From NCBI RefSeq assembly GCF_016097555.1, contig NC_054706.1, positions 26,384,513 through 26,448,512 of the forward strand: 64,000 nt of DNA, given 5' to 3'. The notes under the pieces were generated by a model. The model searched no databases and was not told the DNA's origin. It saw nothing but the letters and a program-made list of their open reading frames with translations. Both the position numbers and the translations under genes were made by a program. Below are positions 49,701 to 55,711 of the stretch, one piece after another; position 1 is the first letter of the stretch, and each line of letters starts with the position of its first letter. This DNA comes from Gigantopelta aegis (taxonomy: Eukaryota > Mollusca > Gastropoda > Neomphalida > Peltospiridae).

Positions 49701-52700
49701 GCACTGGAAGATTGACCGCTCCACTCTAAGAAGAAATAGGAAGCGGGGTCGGCCCCATCTACTCTTTTTCTAGACTTTACCTTGCTTTATAGTGATACCA
49801 TCTCATATCCTCCGGAGTCGGGCCCGTCCGCACCACTATACCAACCCATGACGACTGGACTATACCCTAGTCTGATACTCTCTCTCGTTCAGACGGATCC
49901 GGCTTCTCAAGATCTGTATTTCAGCACAGCACTAAACCTTCAACGTCTATCGACTGTCAATCTAGGGGTTTTCTTGACGGGATGCAACCCATCTCGTCCC
50001 TTTAAGCTGTGCACCCAAACGGCCTTAACGAGGCCACTCGCGTGGACATATCAATCGGACTTTAAACTTTTAGATGTGCGTTCAAAATTTTATGTCGAAA
50101 TTACTTCTTTTTTTTAAATATTATTAAATAGTCCGATCCTCTCTTCTTTCTCTTATTTAATTTTGGACTGTCCTTCTAAAATGCTCCAAATTATGTAAAT
50201 ATTCGGCCGAGCAGTCAGTTATTTTTTTTTTGGCTTGTAACCTTTTTATTTTTTTTATTTATTCAAAATTCTGCCCATTTTCACTCCCCACCCCCCTGCA
50301 TCCCGAGTCAGGCCACCGATCTTATCGGAGGTCGGACTCGGGATGGGCGTGTTCGAAACCCTAGTGGTATATGGGCACGTTAAACTAGTTATCATCATCA
50401 TCAAGGTCCTACCTGTCTGGTTGGTTTTCCCAGTACAATAGCACATCCCAATATGACATCAGGACATCCCAATGTGATAACATGTAGGTTGGAGAGATTG
50501 ATAAAAATAACCACTCACGGTCCTACCTGTCTGGTTGGTTTTCCCAGTACAACAGAACATCCCAATATGACATCAGGACATCCCAGTGTGACACAGGTTT
50601 AAGAGTTTGATAAAAAATAACCACTCAAGGTTCTACCTGTCAGGTTGGTTTTCCCAGTACAGCAGGACATCCCAGAGAGAGGCTGTTGGAGGAAACTTGG
50701 ACTGCAATCGGTCACCGTTCTCCATTTGAAGTGCAATCAGCACTTCCTCTTCAGCTCGCTTCTCCTTGGTCTTCACAAGCTCCAACTTCACGTTATTTGA
50801 CAAGTTTGCATAGCGGAATGACAGACTTAGGTCAAGACTCACTCTTCCATGTCTAAATAATGAACAAACAAATGAACGATTGAAATAATGAATGAACGAA
50901 CGATTGAATGAATGAATGAATGAATGAATGAATGAATGTTTAACACTCCAGCACAAAATACAGATTGGCTATTGGGTGTCAAACTAAATTTTAAGTATAT
51001 CAATATGATTATTTGGATTAAAAATACAAATATATCCATGTCTAAATAAGATAATTATTAACTAGAGAAGATTCATAATGCTTGATTTAATATCACTTAC
51101 AAACAACTATGTTTGATGCAATTTTTCAATATGCAAAATATTTCTAATAGAGTAACTCTTATGTAAGAAAAAAAAATTTATTTTATATTTATTACCATAA
51201 ACAATAAATATTCTCTCTTACAAATGTACTTAATGGTAACCAAATTTTGTTTTATTTAATTTTTAAAATTTAATTCTAAGCTAAAAACAACCTTAGAGAA
51301 CAACATATTAGCAGAAGGTTTTTGTTCTAAACTAAATATATATCCCAGTAGTAAATATATCAGAAACAAATGTTTTACAACTAAACTCCAGCCCCACTCC
51401 TCCCCCAAAAAGCACCCCCTCTCCCCAACTTACATGAGTGTATAGTCAGTGGAAGGAAGGAAGCCTTGCTTTTGACAAACTTCTTCCAATATCTGGAAAG
51501 AGATAACATCATAAAATTAAGACCTGCTAATGCAGTACATGGGGCAAATTGACTGGGATGAACAAGCTTTGAGGCAAAATGTCTGGCCTTTGAAATATGA
51601 CAGCATTTTTCCTAGTACATGTACATGTATACATTTTGGGTGCTAAAGAAATACATACACAAAATGTATATCACTTAAAGTGTGGACCACATTGTTAACA
51701 ATAAATTACTCTCATACCTTTAATTACTGTTAGACTTCCCTCACACATTGTCTAGACAGTAATCATAAGTCTGGACCACATTGTTAACAATAAATTACTC
51801 TCATACCTTTAATTACTGTTAGACTTCCCTCACACATTGTCTAGACAGTAATCATAAGACTGGACCACATTGTTAACAATAAATTACTCTCATACCTTTA
51901 ATTACTGTTAGACTTCCCTCACACATTGTCTAGACAGTAATCATAAGTCTGGACCACATTGTTAACAATAAATTACTCTCATACCTTTAATTACTGTTAG
52001 ACTTCCCTCACACATTGTCTAGACAGTAATCATAAGTCTGGACCACATTGTTAACAATAAATTACTCTCATACCTTTAATTACTGTTAGACTTCCCTCAC
52101 ACATTGTCTAGACAGTAATCATAAGTCTGGACCACATTGTTAACAATAAATTACTCTCATACCTTTAATTACTGTTAGACTTCCCTCACACATTGTCTAG
52201 ACAGTAATCATAAAAAAACCCATTACAATGACATAAATTCCATATACTAGAATGTAACCATATCACCTATATCAACTTCGCCGATATCTCCTAGGTCAAA
52301 AAGCATGTAATTGTTTTGCCGCCTGCCAGTTTGCTTTTTTATGGAATAATCTTCAAGAGGGATGGAAGGATATCATGTAATCTAACACCATCATGACAAG
52401 CAAGGCAATCATCATGACGCTATATTAATTTACGTCACATACTTCAGAGGCTTTCACTCCTCTTGAAGAGTATATCATAAAAAAACAAAATAACACAGTC
52501 ACTAAAGAAGCAGTAGAAGTCTGTAGTAAATAAACATTTTAAAATTGTGCATAAATGTAGGCACACCCATGGATCCAAAACGACTTTCATGTCAGGTGAT
52601 TTTACACAGTTACAACAGTAGACGTGACGCATGAAGGCTAGTGTTGTCTCATGATTTTTTTTTTTTTTTTTGTCTTGTTAACACTTTACTTTGAAAATAA

Positions 52701-54834
52701 CCATTCACACATGACACATCACATGATCGGTTTTGGAATTGCTTTCTTGTGTGGCACAATTTGTTATTACTGCAGCTATGCATGTTAATTGTCAAGCACA
52801 CCTAAGATCACTACATGGGGTTTTCTCCTGGGTAGATTGTGCACACACATGGATCTAAGTTCGCTTTTATTTTCCGTAACAATGTGACTAAATTTGTGAA
52901 CTGGACAAGTAATATGCTGAAACATTCTTTTGTTAACTTTTTTCTGTATTTTCATTTACAGTTTTGTTTCTTTTCAGTTTGAACAAAAATAACTAAAACA
53001 GAGTTACCGGTATATGATTTATTACCAGTAATAGCATTTTTAGAATGCGGGTAAGGTGTTTTTGAAACTGGTCTTGTTATTCTTAATATCAATGAGTCTG
53101 ACCTATTTTCGTCTATATAATATAAAACATGTGAATGATTTTTAAAGTTATGATATAATTATTGATAATTCCAGTGTTCTCGCTGCCCACCCCACTATTG
53201 CATTTTACTGCTCTCCTTTCACGTTCCGCCGCCATTCTTTATTTTCCTGCACCCTACTATATTTTACAGCACCTATCTCAGCTATTTCCAAATGCACACT
53301 TTTTTCCCCACTGACAAAACACTTGAGTACATGTAAGCTTACGACAGTTACTTTAATGCAAATTTAGTATTTTTAACAGCCTCTATTTTATCCCATACCT
53401 GTAACCATTTGTATGTTCGATACATGCAATGAAAGTTATATTTTATTTGAACAATTGAAAGATTTAATTTTTTATGGATTCGGCAATCTTTGACTGAAAA
53501 ACCACTTATTTGGCACCAAATTTGTCATGTGATCTGAACGGTCATTCTGTCTTTTGTTTCCATTAATCATCATCTGATATTTGGTCCTCAATTTCAGATT
53601 TAATTGGTTGTAACTGATGATTTTTCCTGTGTCATTTCTATCATTCTGCATTAAGCAATTCTTTATAAAATATTATAAACTTTTAATTTTTGGGAGGATA
53701 TCCAGTGTTCGAGATTAACGGTATCCCGATATTCCGGGGATACCAGAATTTAATTTTGGATACCAGACTTCAATAACCCAGTATCCCACCGGGATACCAT
53801 ATAATGTTTTTTTGTTTTTTTAATCCTGCGTTTTTATTTTTTGCTGAAACAATGAAAGTCATCATTTACTAGTGAAGTTAAGTAACAGTGTCGTCCATGT
53901 TTGTTTGATGTTATTTATGAATTTCATTTAAGTGGGATACTAAATTATCAGGTAGGATACCAGATTTGGAAATGTTAGTATCCAACTGGGATATTGCCCA
54001 AATTTTTTAATCTCGAACACTGATATCACTGCTTATAAAAACAACAGAAGTGGTAATGTTTATCAGTAAAATCATTTATCTTGGATGCCAACTAATATAT
54101 ACACCACCTTTACAAAAACAAAACTACTTTTTTTTTTTATCAGCTGGTGATATCAAAGCGATCGATTCATTCGATGAAGATGGAAATAAAATGAACAGAA
54201 TTTTTTTTATCCCACATTTGGGGATCTGTTGCTGTTTAGGCATATATTTGCATTGCATTCAGTAAGATTCCAGGGTACAAATTAACTGTAATAATACATT
54301 TCATTGTGCATAAAACTTACTCTGACCTTTTTCTCCCCCGCATTCTTAAGGAAATTTGTTTTAAGTGTACTTCCTTAAAAAGAAGTTGTTGTGGTGTCAA
54401 CGATCAGACATTACAAAATACCCAAAAGTCAAATAATACGGTTTTCGACTGTCACAATTGGCGATACTCTATTTACTCTACTCTAATTACTATTTTATAT
54501 CCATGTTGTCGATTTTTTTCATTAACCAATTGGAATGTTTTTGTTGTTAGCCATATGCAGATTGGGACGTCGAGGGTACATATGCAAAATACTATACACA
54601 GCTGAAACAGTGAATCACTAAATGTAAATTTTAACAAATAAAAATCATGTCAAATGCAGTTAATAATTTAATTTTTTGTACGCGTTCTTTTATTAGATAA
54701 AAGTATGTCCCATGATTAAAATTATGTATGCACGTGGTTTTGATTTTGCAAATTACCTGAAGCAATTTTGAATTTGGAGTAATTTTAACATTTTGTCTCC
54801 TTCCATTGGGACACAAAACTTGCACCGTAGCCAT
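25621..54834 (-). CDS. ASPSCR1: ASPSCR1/TUG orthologue, UBX-domain tether protein (17 coding exons)
   Basis: The complete gene was reconstructed by splice sites and phase; the exons are listed separately. They join without a frame break into 1986 nt, that is 661 residues, against about 553 in human. Residues 1-80 form the TUG ubiquitin-like domain (MATVQVLCPNGRRQNVK, then DLSLSFRYANLSNNVKLEL). Residues 135-170 carry HPVCIYMREE and LRQLGLTGGKAVIR. Residues 276-337 are a Gly/Ala/Ser repeat. About 515-597 is the UBX beta-grasp (KVVIRIQFPDRVVLQGLF, SPPKCVL, ARLVPATLMYFGSE). The C-terminus is LPKWLKLGM, close to the human VPKWLKL end. In mammals TUG binds p97/VCP and retains GLUT4 vesicles at the Golgi/ERGIC; the mollusc role is inferred. 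The p97-contact loop is SPP where typical UBX domains have FPR, as in the TUG family. The introns are full of satellites and transposons. Confidence 0.96.
26107..26325. mobile_element. Possible MITE with G/C homopolymer near its ends (intron 16)
   Basis: GCACGGATGCAGGATTTCTG followed by an 18-bp G run is opposed by ACCCCCTGGACACCCCCCTG and GATCAGCCACTG. The ends resemble imperfect inverted repeats. The homopolymer may be an assembly weak point. Confidence 0.4.
26575..26890 (-). mobile_element. Degraded, composite reverse SINE remnants (intron 16)
   Basis: TTCCATTAGCAGCAAATGAT to TATACCAGTCCTGAGGC is the inverted body of the first SINE family. From about 26680, TTCAACTTATTTTCGTGCTT and CTGGGCTGTCTGTCTAGGAC are the inverted second SINE family. 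They are two nested or adjacent old insertions. Confidence 0.65.
27045..27426. mobile_element. TTAA-type MITE, intact copy next to the exon 16 donor
   Basis: The ends TTAACGGGACAGACAGACAC and (reverse complement of the right end) TTTAAAGGGACATACCC are inverted. The interior matches the split copy at 8035/17748 and the inverted copy at 57770-58153. It keeps AAAAATATGAGAAATGCATT uninterrupted, the empty form of the retroposon target at 17843. It lies in ASPSCR1 intron 16, 7 nt after the splice donor. Confidence 0.88.
27434..27506 (-). CDS. ASPSCR1: ASPSCR1 coding exon 16
   Basis: Residues 595-619, 73 nt. The acceptor is TGTCCACAG|ATCATC and the donor is AGCAG|GTATAG. It reads HHLSKLTLSEISSRSCAEDV, corresponding to the human LEPGLLEHAISPSAADV helix. 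A MITE begins 7 nt into the following intron. Confidence 0.93.
27535..29064. repeat. 73-bp and 116-bp satellites grown inside a MITE (intron 15)
   Basis: The left part repeats a 73-bp unit (ACACGCGTGTATCTACATAC, CAATGCTTAAACACCTGGGG, CCGAATTTACCAAGCCTG). After about 28280 a related 116-bp unit takes over (ACGCATGTAACTACATACAT, CTGCGTTTAAGAAAAACAGG, CTATTGGTTTTG). The outer ends, CAAGTTTACAAAGCCTG and GGCTTCGTAAATTCGGCCC, are inverted and match the termini of the single unit at 7402. Confidence 0.88.
29445..29496 (-). CDS. ASPSCR1: ASPSCR1 coding exon 15
   Basis: Residues 578-595, 52 nt. The acceptor is CTTTCCAG|GCTAGA and the donor is AAAAAG|GTATGT. It reads ARLVPATLMYFGSEIQK, matching human ANLFPAALVHLGAEE. 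Confidence 0.95.
30128..32525 (+). mobile_element. 2.4-kb DNA-transposon-like element with TAACGTCAGTCAC repeats
   Basis: The termini AGGGCAATTCCA (30128) and TGGAATTGCCCT (32514-32525) are inverted. TAACGTCAGTCAC or TAACGTCAGTCAT occurs at 30598, 30614, 30643, 32135, 32321 and 32499, with degenerate forms at 31775 and 31790, all in one orientation and clustered toward both ends. A broken ORF lies in the middle. The layout resembles subterminal transposase-binding repeats. No clear target duplication is visible. It sits in ASPSCR1 intron 14, antisense. Confidence 0.6.
31058..31569 (+). pseudogene. Broken ORF of an uncharacterised repeat-borne protein family
   Basis: The first frame (31058-31315) carries EVFADARAIKGIARFHHL and a Ser/Lys/Asp-rich linker. 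The second (31312-31569, another frame) carries DDWWAVEYDGELFPGVVKNI, GASWQWPSKED and KLQPP. From memory the order (D-A-x-x-(V/I)-K-G-x-x-(K/R)-F-H-x, then WW-x-V-x-Y-(D/E)-G) resembles uncharacterised proteins common in invertebrate genomes. A frame change near 31312 and the lack of an upstream in-frame start indicate a decayed copy. Function is unknown; a Tudor/chromo-like beta fold in the second part is only a guess. Confidence 0.55.
32606..32655 (-). CDS. ASPSCR1: ASPSCR1 coding exon 14
   Basis: Residues 561-577, 50 nt. The acceptor is TTGTTTAG|ATACAT and the donor is GTTGAG|GTATTA. It reads YTSPPKCVLNEKSTLVE and carries the SPP loop of the TUG UBX domain. It lies only 80 bp from the transposon-like element ending at 32525. 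Confidence 0.94.
33100..33162 (-). CDS. ASPSCR1: ASPSCR1 coding exon 13
   Basis: Residues 540-561, 63 nt. The acceptor is TTATTTCAG|TTCACG and the donor is CTTT|GTAAGT. It reads HAIYKFVKEYLEEKSSTFYL, the UBX helix and next strand. Confidence 0.94.
34172..34320 (-). CDS. ASPSCR1: ASPSCR1 coding exon 12 (UBX start)
   Basis: Residues 490-540, 149 nt. The acceptor is TACTACAG|GGCGGA and the donor is GAGAG|GTGTGT. It contains PLMTQAMRQARLEEHYAKYD, then KVVIRIQFPDRVVLQGLFNP, the first strands of the UBX fold. Confidence 0.96.
34616..34761. mobile_element. 146-bp MITE with perfect 23-bp inverted ends (intron 12)
   Basis: GCCCTGTGCTTATAAAACTT plus TTA at 34616-34638 is inverted exactly at 34739-34761. 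Inner arms (CAGACTC, GAGTCTG) also pair. A diverged relative starts with GGCCTGTGCTTACAAAACCT near 39520. Confidence 0.9.
34869..34970. mobile_element. 102-bp MITE (ATTTGACCA ends, intron 12)
   Basis: ATTTGACCACTTGCGGACAT..TAATGCTG is inverted at the right end as CAGCATTAACGTCTGCAAAT..GGTCAAAT with a few mismatches. Confidence 0.75.
35108..35180 (-). CDS. ASPSCR1: ASPSCR1 coding exon 11
   Basis: Residues 466-490, 73 nt. The acceptor is ACTTTCAG|ATCCACC and the donor is AAAGAT|GTGTGT. It reads PPDDFFEVTETDIKKMVADQ, matching the human LPDEFFELTVDDVRRRLAQ region, a strong family signature. Confidence 0.95.
35510..35659. mobile_element. 150-bp MITE with imperfect ends (intron 10)
   Basis: GGGCCTGTATTTTGGAAGCA..ATCTTAGTGCTA faces TTAGCGTTAAGATTGCTTTG..AAAATATGGGTCC. 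It lies about 45 bp downstream of exon 10. Confidence 0.65.
35704..35770 (-). CDS. ASPSCR1: ASPSCR1 coding exon 10
   Basis: Residues 444-466, 67 nt. The acceptor is TATTTTAG|CCATGT and the donor is GACAAG|GTAGGT. It reads PCSRKAVLYNLDEPVSHSAS, corresponding to the conserved C-R-x-A/P-V-V/L-x-x stretch before the PDDFFE motif. Confidence 0.93.
35888..36330 (-). mobile_element. Reverse SINE, 4800-type (intron 9)
   Basis: The inverted tail GTTTTGTTTAATGACACCAC is followed by GGCTATTGGATGTCAAACAT, CCATTAGCAGCTAGGTTTC, CCCATAGACAGGATAGCACA and a degraded head near 36300. An internal segment (36010-36110) appears inserted or diverged. Confidence 0.75.
36446..36470 (-). CDS. ASPSCR1: ASPSCR1 coding exon 9 (25-nt microexon)
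   Basis: Residues 435-443. The acceptor is TTGTTCCAG|TGATG and the donor is TTTAAG|GTATTT. It reads SDVKRDHFK across the junction. Without it exons 8 and 10 are out of frame, so the phase argument supports it. Confidence 0.8.
36729..37686. mobile_element. 958-bp TA-flanked DNA element (Tc1/mariner/pogo-like, non-autonomous)
   Basis: Inverted ends CCGTATATCTTCGCCTATAA and (reverse complement of the right end) CCGTATATCTTCGCCTGTAA are flanked by TA on both sides. The motif TCGACTTATAA recurs just inside both ends (36790 and 37590-37670). No transposase ORF is present. It lies in ASPSCR1 intron 8; the superfamily is inferred from the TA target only. Confidence 0.8.
38043..38320 (-). mobile_element. 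Degraded reverse SINE (intron 8)
   Basis: GACACCACTAGAGCACACTG, CAGCTATTGGATGTAAATCC, GCAGAGGAAACCCC and TTTTGACATGCCAACCAGTG follow the inverted order of the 4800-type SINE with many substitutions. Confidence 0.7.
38562..38608 (-). CDS. ASPSCR1: ASPSCR1 coding exon 8 (47 nt)
   Basis: Residues 420-435. The acceptor is CTGTTTCAG|TTTCCA and the donor is CAGAG|GTAAAA. It reads FPESTKGKCLYSNDQ. Phase 0 in and phase 2 out fit exons 7 and 9 exactly. Confidence 0.85.
38838..39144. repeat. 38-bp tandem repeat, about 8 near-identical units (intron 7)
   Basis: The unit is AAAACGTCAGTATCAATAAC followed by CAGCTATTGTTAGTCTAT. Copies are essentially identical, which indicates recent amplification or homogenisation. 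Confidence 0.95.
39680..40350. repeat. 117-bp tandem repeat made of two related half-units (intron 7)
   Basis: AACACTAAAGTTTAACTTGA recurs at 39853, 39970, 40087 and 40204. Each unit has a second half (ATTAAAGTTTACACTGAATT) that is a diverged version of the first. Looser relatives extend to 39660 and reappear at 40560-40690 up to the exon 7 donor. Confidence 0.92.
40679..40813 (-). CDS. ASPSCR1: ASPSCR1 coding exon 7
   Basis: Residues 375-419, 135 nt, phase 0 at both ends. The acceptor is ATTTTCAG|ACAGCC and the donor is TTTAAG|GTAAAC. It reads TARRLAQRIMPQLMGESTRQ and ends PQFVEFK, a family-specific linker. Confidence 0.9.
41457..41801. mobile_element. Possible hAT-like MITE (CAGAGCTCGAAA ends, intron 6)
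   Basis: CAGAGCTCGAAATAAG near 41460 faces TGTTTCGAGCCCTG near 41798. CAGNGCTCGAAA ends are typical of hAT non-autonomous elements. No 8-bp duplication was confirmed. Confidence 0.45.
41816..42136 (-). mobile_element. Full reverse SINE, 45 bp from the exon 6 donor
   Basis: The tail is inverted (TTGCTTAATGACACCACTGG), the body is CTATTGGACGTCAAACATTT and CACTTTCCTAAAGACAGGAA, and the head is CAACCGACTGAGCTAAATCC. Flanks GGGGTGTTAAAAA (41803) and GGGGCGTTCAAAAA (42139) look like an aged target duplication. It lies in ASPSCR1 intron 6 in sense orientation with the gene. Confidence 0.88.
42182..42794 (-). CDS. ASPSCR1: ASPSCR1 coding exon 6 (large linker exon with Gly-rich repeat)
   Basis: Residues 170-374, 613 nt. 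The acceptor is TGTCAG|GTTCATT and the donor is CAGCAG|GTTGGT. It encodes a charged helix (LAEIVQRLEKDKAKQAKLEE), a Ser/Asp-rich stretch, a Gly/Ala/Ser minisatellite (276-337) and a conserved tail (LNIPGVEIITPDDFNDLTPE). The plus-strand ORF over it is a shadow. Confidence 0.95.
42338..42463 (-). repeat. 21-bp coding minisatellite in ASPSCR1 exon 6
   Basis: About six 21-bp units (plus strand ACTGGCTCCCCCACCACCCA then T or C) encode heptads of the form GASVGGG. Codon-level differences change V to I or M and G to V while the frame is kept. Slippage here would change protein length in steps of seven residues. Confidence 0.9.
43949..44272 (-). mobile_element. Full reverse SINE with 14-bp target duplication (intron 5)
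   Basis: It runs from the inverted GAAGGAAATG tail through ATGGGCTACTCTTTTCGATT to CCACTGGGCTAGTGCTGCCC. ACAATAGAAAAGAA flanks both sides (43935-43948 and 44273-44286). Confidence 0.93.
44683..45330. mobile_element. Inverted-repeat element with a duplicated 73-bp left arm (intron 5)
   Basis: AAAAGACATCCAATCTGATT and the following CTAACAGCATTGC stretch occur twice with a 73-bp step. At 45250-45330 the reverse complement appears diverged (GGTGCTGTTAGATCC, TTAGATTGAAAAGACGTC). It is probably a non-autonomous DNA element; class unknown. Confidence 0.55.
45670..45743 (-). CDS. ASPSCR1: ASPSCR1 coding exon 5
   Basis: Residues 146-170, 74 nt. The acceptor is TATATAG|GTTGTT and the donor is ATCAG|GTAATT. 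It encodes MMSLRQLGLTGGKAVIR; the LGLTGG core is a hallmark of the TUG family. Confidence 0.94.
46611..46785. mobile_element. 175-bp pogo/Tigger-like MITE (intron 4)
   Basis: TACAGTGAAACCCTACTAAA and TAGAGGGGTTTCACTGTA are inverted and TA-bounded. The CAGTGAAACCCC-type end is characteristic of pogo/Tigger-related elements. A half copy (GAAGTTTCACTGTAC) lies near 45580. Confidence 0.75.
47456..47537 (-). CDS. ASPSCR1: ASPSCR1 coding exon 4
   Basis: Residues 118-145, 82 nt. The acceptor is TTTGTAG|TGCC and the donor is GAAGAG|GTACAT. It encodes PPLHPVCIYMREE, equivalent to the human TPVCVYTRDE strand. Confidence 0.94.
47837..48679 (+). mobile_element. Decayed Tc1/mariner element, internally deleted (intron 3)
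   Basis: ATACTCAAAGGCAAAAGTTA..TTGTGACA (47838-47865) is inverted at 48650-48678 with one mismatch and a 1-nt difference; TA dinucleotides flank the ends. The element is about 840 bp, shorter than the usual 1.3 kb or more. Confidence 0.85.
48134..48480 (+). pseudogene. Tc1/mariner transposase remnant
   Basis: The reading starts MPRLSENDSGKS then stops. Neighbouring frames read FNIHRNTIWHLWQQYQQY and RDRPCSGRPPMTSPHQDTWI, followed by RTTHLRNRFQPATLPARTIP. This is the HTH and GRPR-like linker of a Tc1-type transposase, split over frames with stops. The catalytic DDE part is missing. It cannot be active. Confidence 0.85.
48715..50635 (-). repeat. Intron 3 tandem array derived from the exon 3 end and its donor
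   Basis: About seven diverged ~110-bp units share, on the minus strand, GGGATGTCCT..TGTACTGGGAAAACCAACC(A/T)GACAG|GTAG. This is the end of exon 3 (WDVLLYWENQPD) plus its 5' splice site. Copies have their TTGGTTTTCC core at 49141, 49251, 50421 and 50535, with more diverged ones near 48733, 48858 and 49010; the genuine exon end is at 50645. The unit also contains internal GGGATGTCCTGATGTCATAT repeats. A retroposon-like repeat is inserted in one unit (49351-50402). Confidence 0.85.
49351..50402 (+). mobile_element. 1.05-kb retroposon-like repeat with (ATC)n tail, copy 2
   Basis: It is homologous along its length to 17843-18934, with the same 5' end (ATTCCCAGTCTGG) and the same tail (CACGTTAAACTAGTTATCAT). 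AAGGTCCTA flanks both ends exactly (49342-49350 and 50403-50411). Removing it restores the ~110-bp spacing of the surrounding array. The 3' stem CATCCCGAGTC..GACTCGGGATG is conserved. Confidence 0.9.
50637..50852 (-). CDS. ASPSCR1: ASPSCR1 coding exon 3
   Basis: Residues 46-118, 216 nt. The acceptor is TTATTTAG|ACATGG and the donor is GACAG|GTAGAA. It carries SLDLSLSFRYANLSNNVKLE and LQMENGDRLQSKFPPTASLW, the end of the first ubiquitin-like unit and the start of the second. Its last ~40 nt and its donor have been copied several times into the following intron (48715-50635). Confidence 0.96.
51434..51492 (-). CDS. ASPSCR1: ASPSCR1 coding exon 2
   Basis: Residues 27-46, 59 nt. The acceptor is TTTCCAG|ATATTGG and the donor is CTCAT|GTAAGT. 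It reads ILEEVCQKQGFLPSTDYTL, matching the TUG pattern of a helix followed by the (D/E)Y(D/T)L strand. A second polypeptide start spliced to this exon is conceivable (see 54858-54931). Confidence 0.93.
51683..52213. repeat. 89-bp tandem repeat, about 6 near-identical units (intron 1)
   Basis: CTGGACCACATTGTTAACAA recurs at 51771, 51860, 51949 and onward with a step of 89. Units are practically identical. It lies about 190 bp upstream of ASPSCR1 exon 2. Confidence 0.95.
53703..54022. mobile_element. 320-bp MITE with CAGTGTTCGAGATTAA ends (intron 1)
   Basis: CAGTGTTCGAGATTAA at the left is inverted exactly as TTAATCTCGAACACTG at the right. ATATC occurs directly outside both ends. Internal GGGATAC(C/T) motifs recur. 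It is probably a hAT-like or related non-autonomous element. Confidence 0.75.
54757..54834 (-). CDS. ASPSCR1: ASPSCR1 coding exon 1
   Basis: Residues 1-26, 78 nt, phase 0 at the end. The ATG sits in ACAATATGG and opens the ubiquitin-like domain (MATVQVLCPNGRRQNVK). The donor is CAG|GTAATT. Confidence 0.95.
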
Positions 54835-54857
54835 ATTGTCGTGTTAGAGTTATTTAC

Positions 54858-54931
54858 CTTGAGTGGGTATCGGCTATGTTCGTAGATGTTCAATAATCTT
54901 CGTACGATTTCAAAACGAAAGTGCATGTATT
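54858..54931 (-). other. Candidate upstream exon of unknown gene or alternative ASPSCR1 start
   Basis: The 74-nt stretch is bounded by TTGTTTTTCCAG and by CTCAAG|GTAAAT and is open in the phase implied by a phase-0 donor, reading YMHFRFEIVRRLLNIYEHSR. It ends 24 nt upstream of the ASPSCR1 ATG. Its donor phase would fit exon 2. I do not recognise the peptide, and a stretch this short can be open by chance. Confidence 0.3.
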
Positions 54932-55544
54932 CTGGAAAAACAATATTAACTAGAAGCTAATTATATTAAAACAGGTGTAACAGTTCTAGAACAGTGAAAC
55001 AGTAATAAAATATTAAAATATATTATATTTAAAATCTGATAATATTTTACTGTATAATGTGATACGATTTCAATTCTCCCAACATAAAAACAATGCAAGG
55101 ATGATCTGAGACCTTTTTATTTTCAACGGAAATTAACGAGAATTATTTCGGTATTTTCCGCGTCATTACAAAAAGGCAACGCCAGAGTTGGTGGCACATT
55201 TTGACAGCTTACGTTGTGAGAATGCTTATGTTTATGCACTGAAAGTATGTTAAAATAGCAGTTTTATTTGATTGCATAGTTTGCAAAGGGTGTATATTTG
55301 CTGATACGATTACAATTTATAACTTTGTATTTCAGATGAAAACAGTTTTGTGTTGATTAACTACCAAACATGTACAGACACATTTATTGCCATATTGGGG
55401 CACGTTTAGGGTTGAAACATCGCCTTCCTAACTAGTGCAAGGGCCTCAGTGTTTAGTGTGGGATGGGGTGAGATGAGGGAGGTGGGCACAAGCTATATTT
55501 TGTTTTCGTATTTGTTTAAAATCAAATCATTTATTTCCTGGAAA

Positions 55545-55711
55545 AATATCCGCCCGGTCCCCCCTTCCCCTAACCCTAACCTTAACTCCAACCCTAACTC
55601 CAACCCTAACCCTAACCCCAACCCTAACCCTAACCCCAGCCATAACCCCAACCCTAACCCTAACCCTCAACCCTAGCTAAAAATAATAATGGAGGGGACC
55701 GGGCGGATATT
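55545..55711. repeat. Interstitial telomere-like (CCCTAA)n tract inside an 18-bp perfect inverted repeat
   Basis: AATATCCGCCCGGTCCCC (55545-55562) is exactly inverted at 55694-55711. Between them 55571-55676 is a degenerate run of CCCTAA, CCCCAA and CTCCAA units. The tract is C-rich on the plus strand. The whole 167 bp can fold as a hairpin with a telomeric loop. Confidence 0.9.

Noticed and set aside
55571..55676. True chromosome end
   Set aside because: The telomere-like units are degenerate and flanked by ordinary sequence and genes on both sides, so the tract is interstitial.
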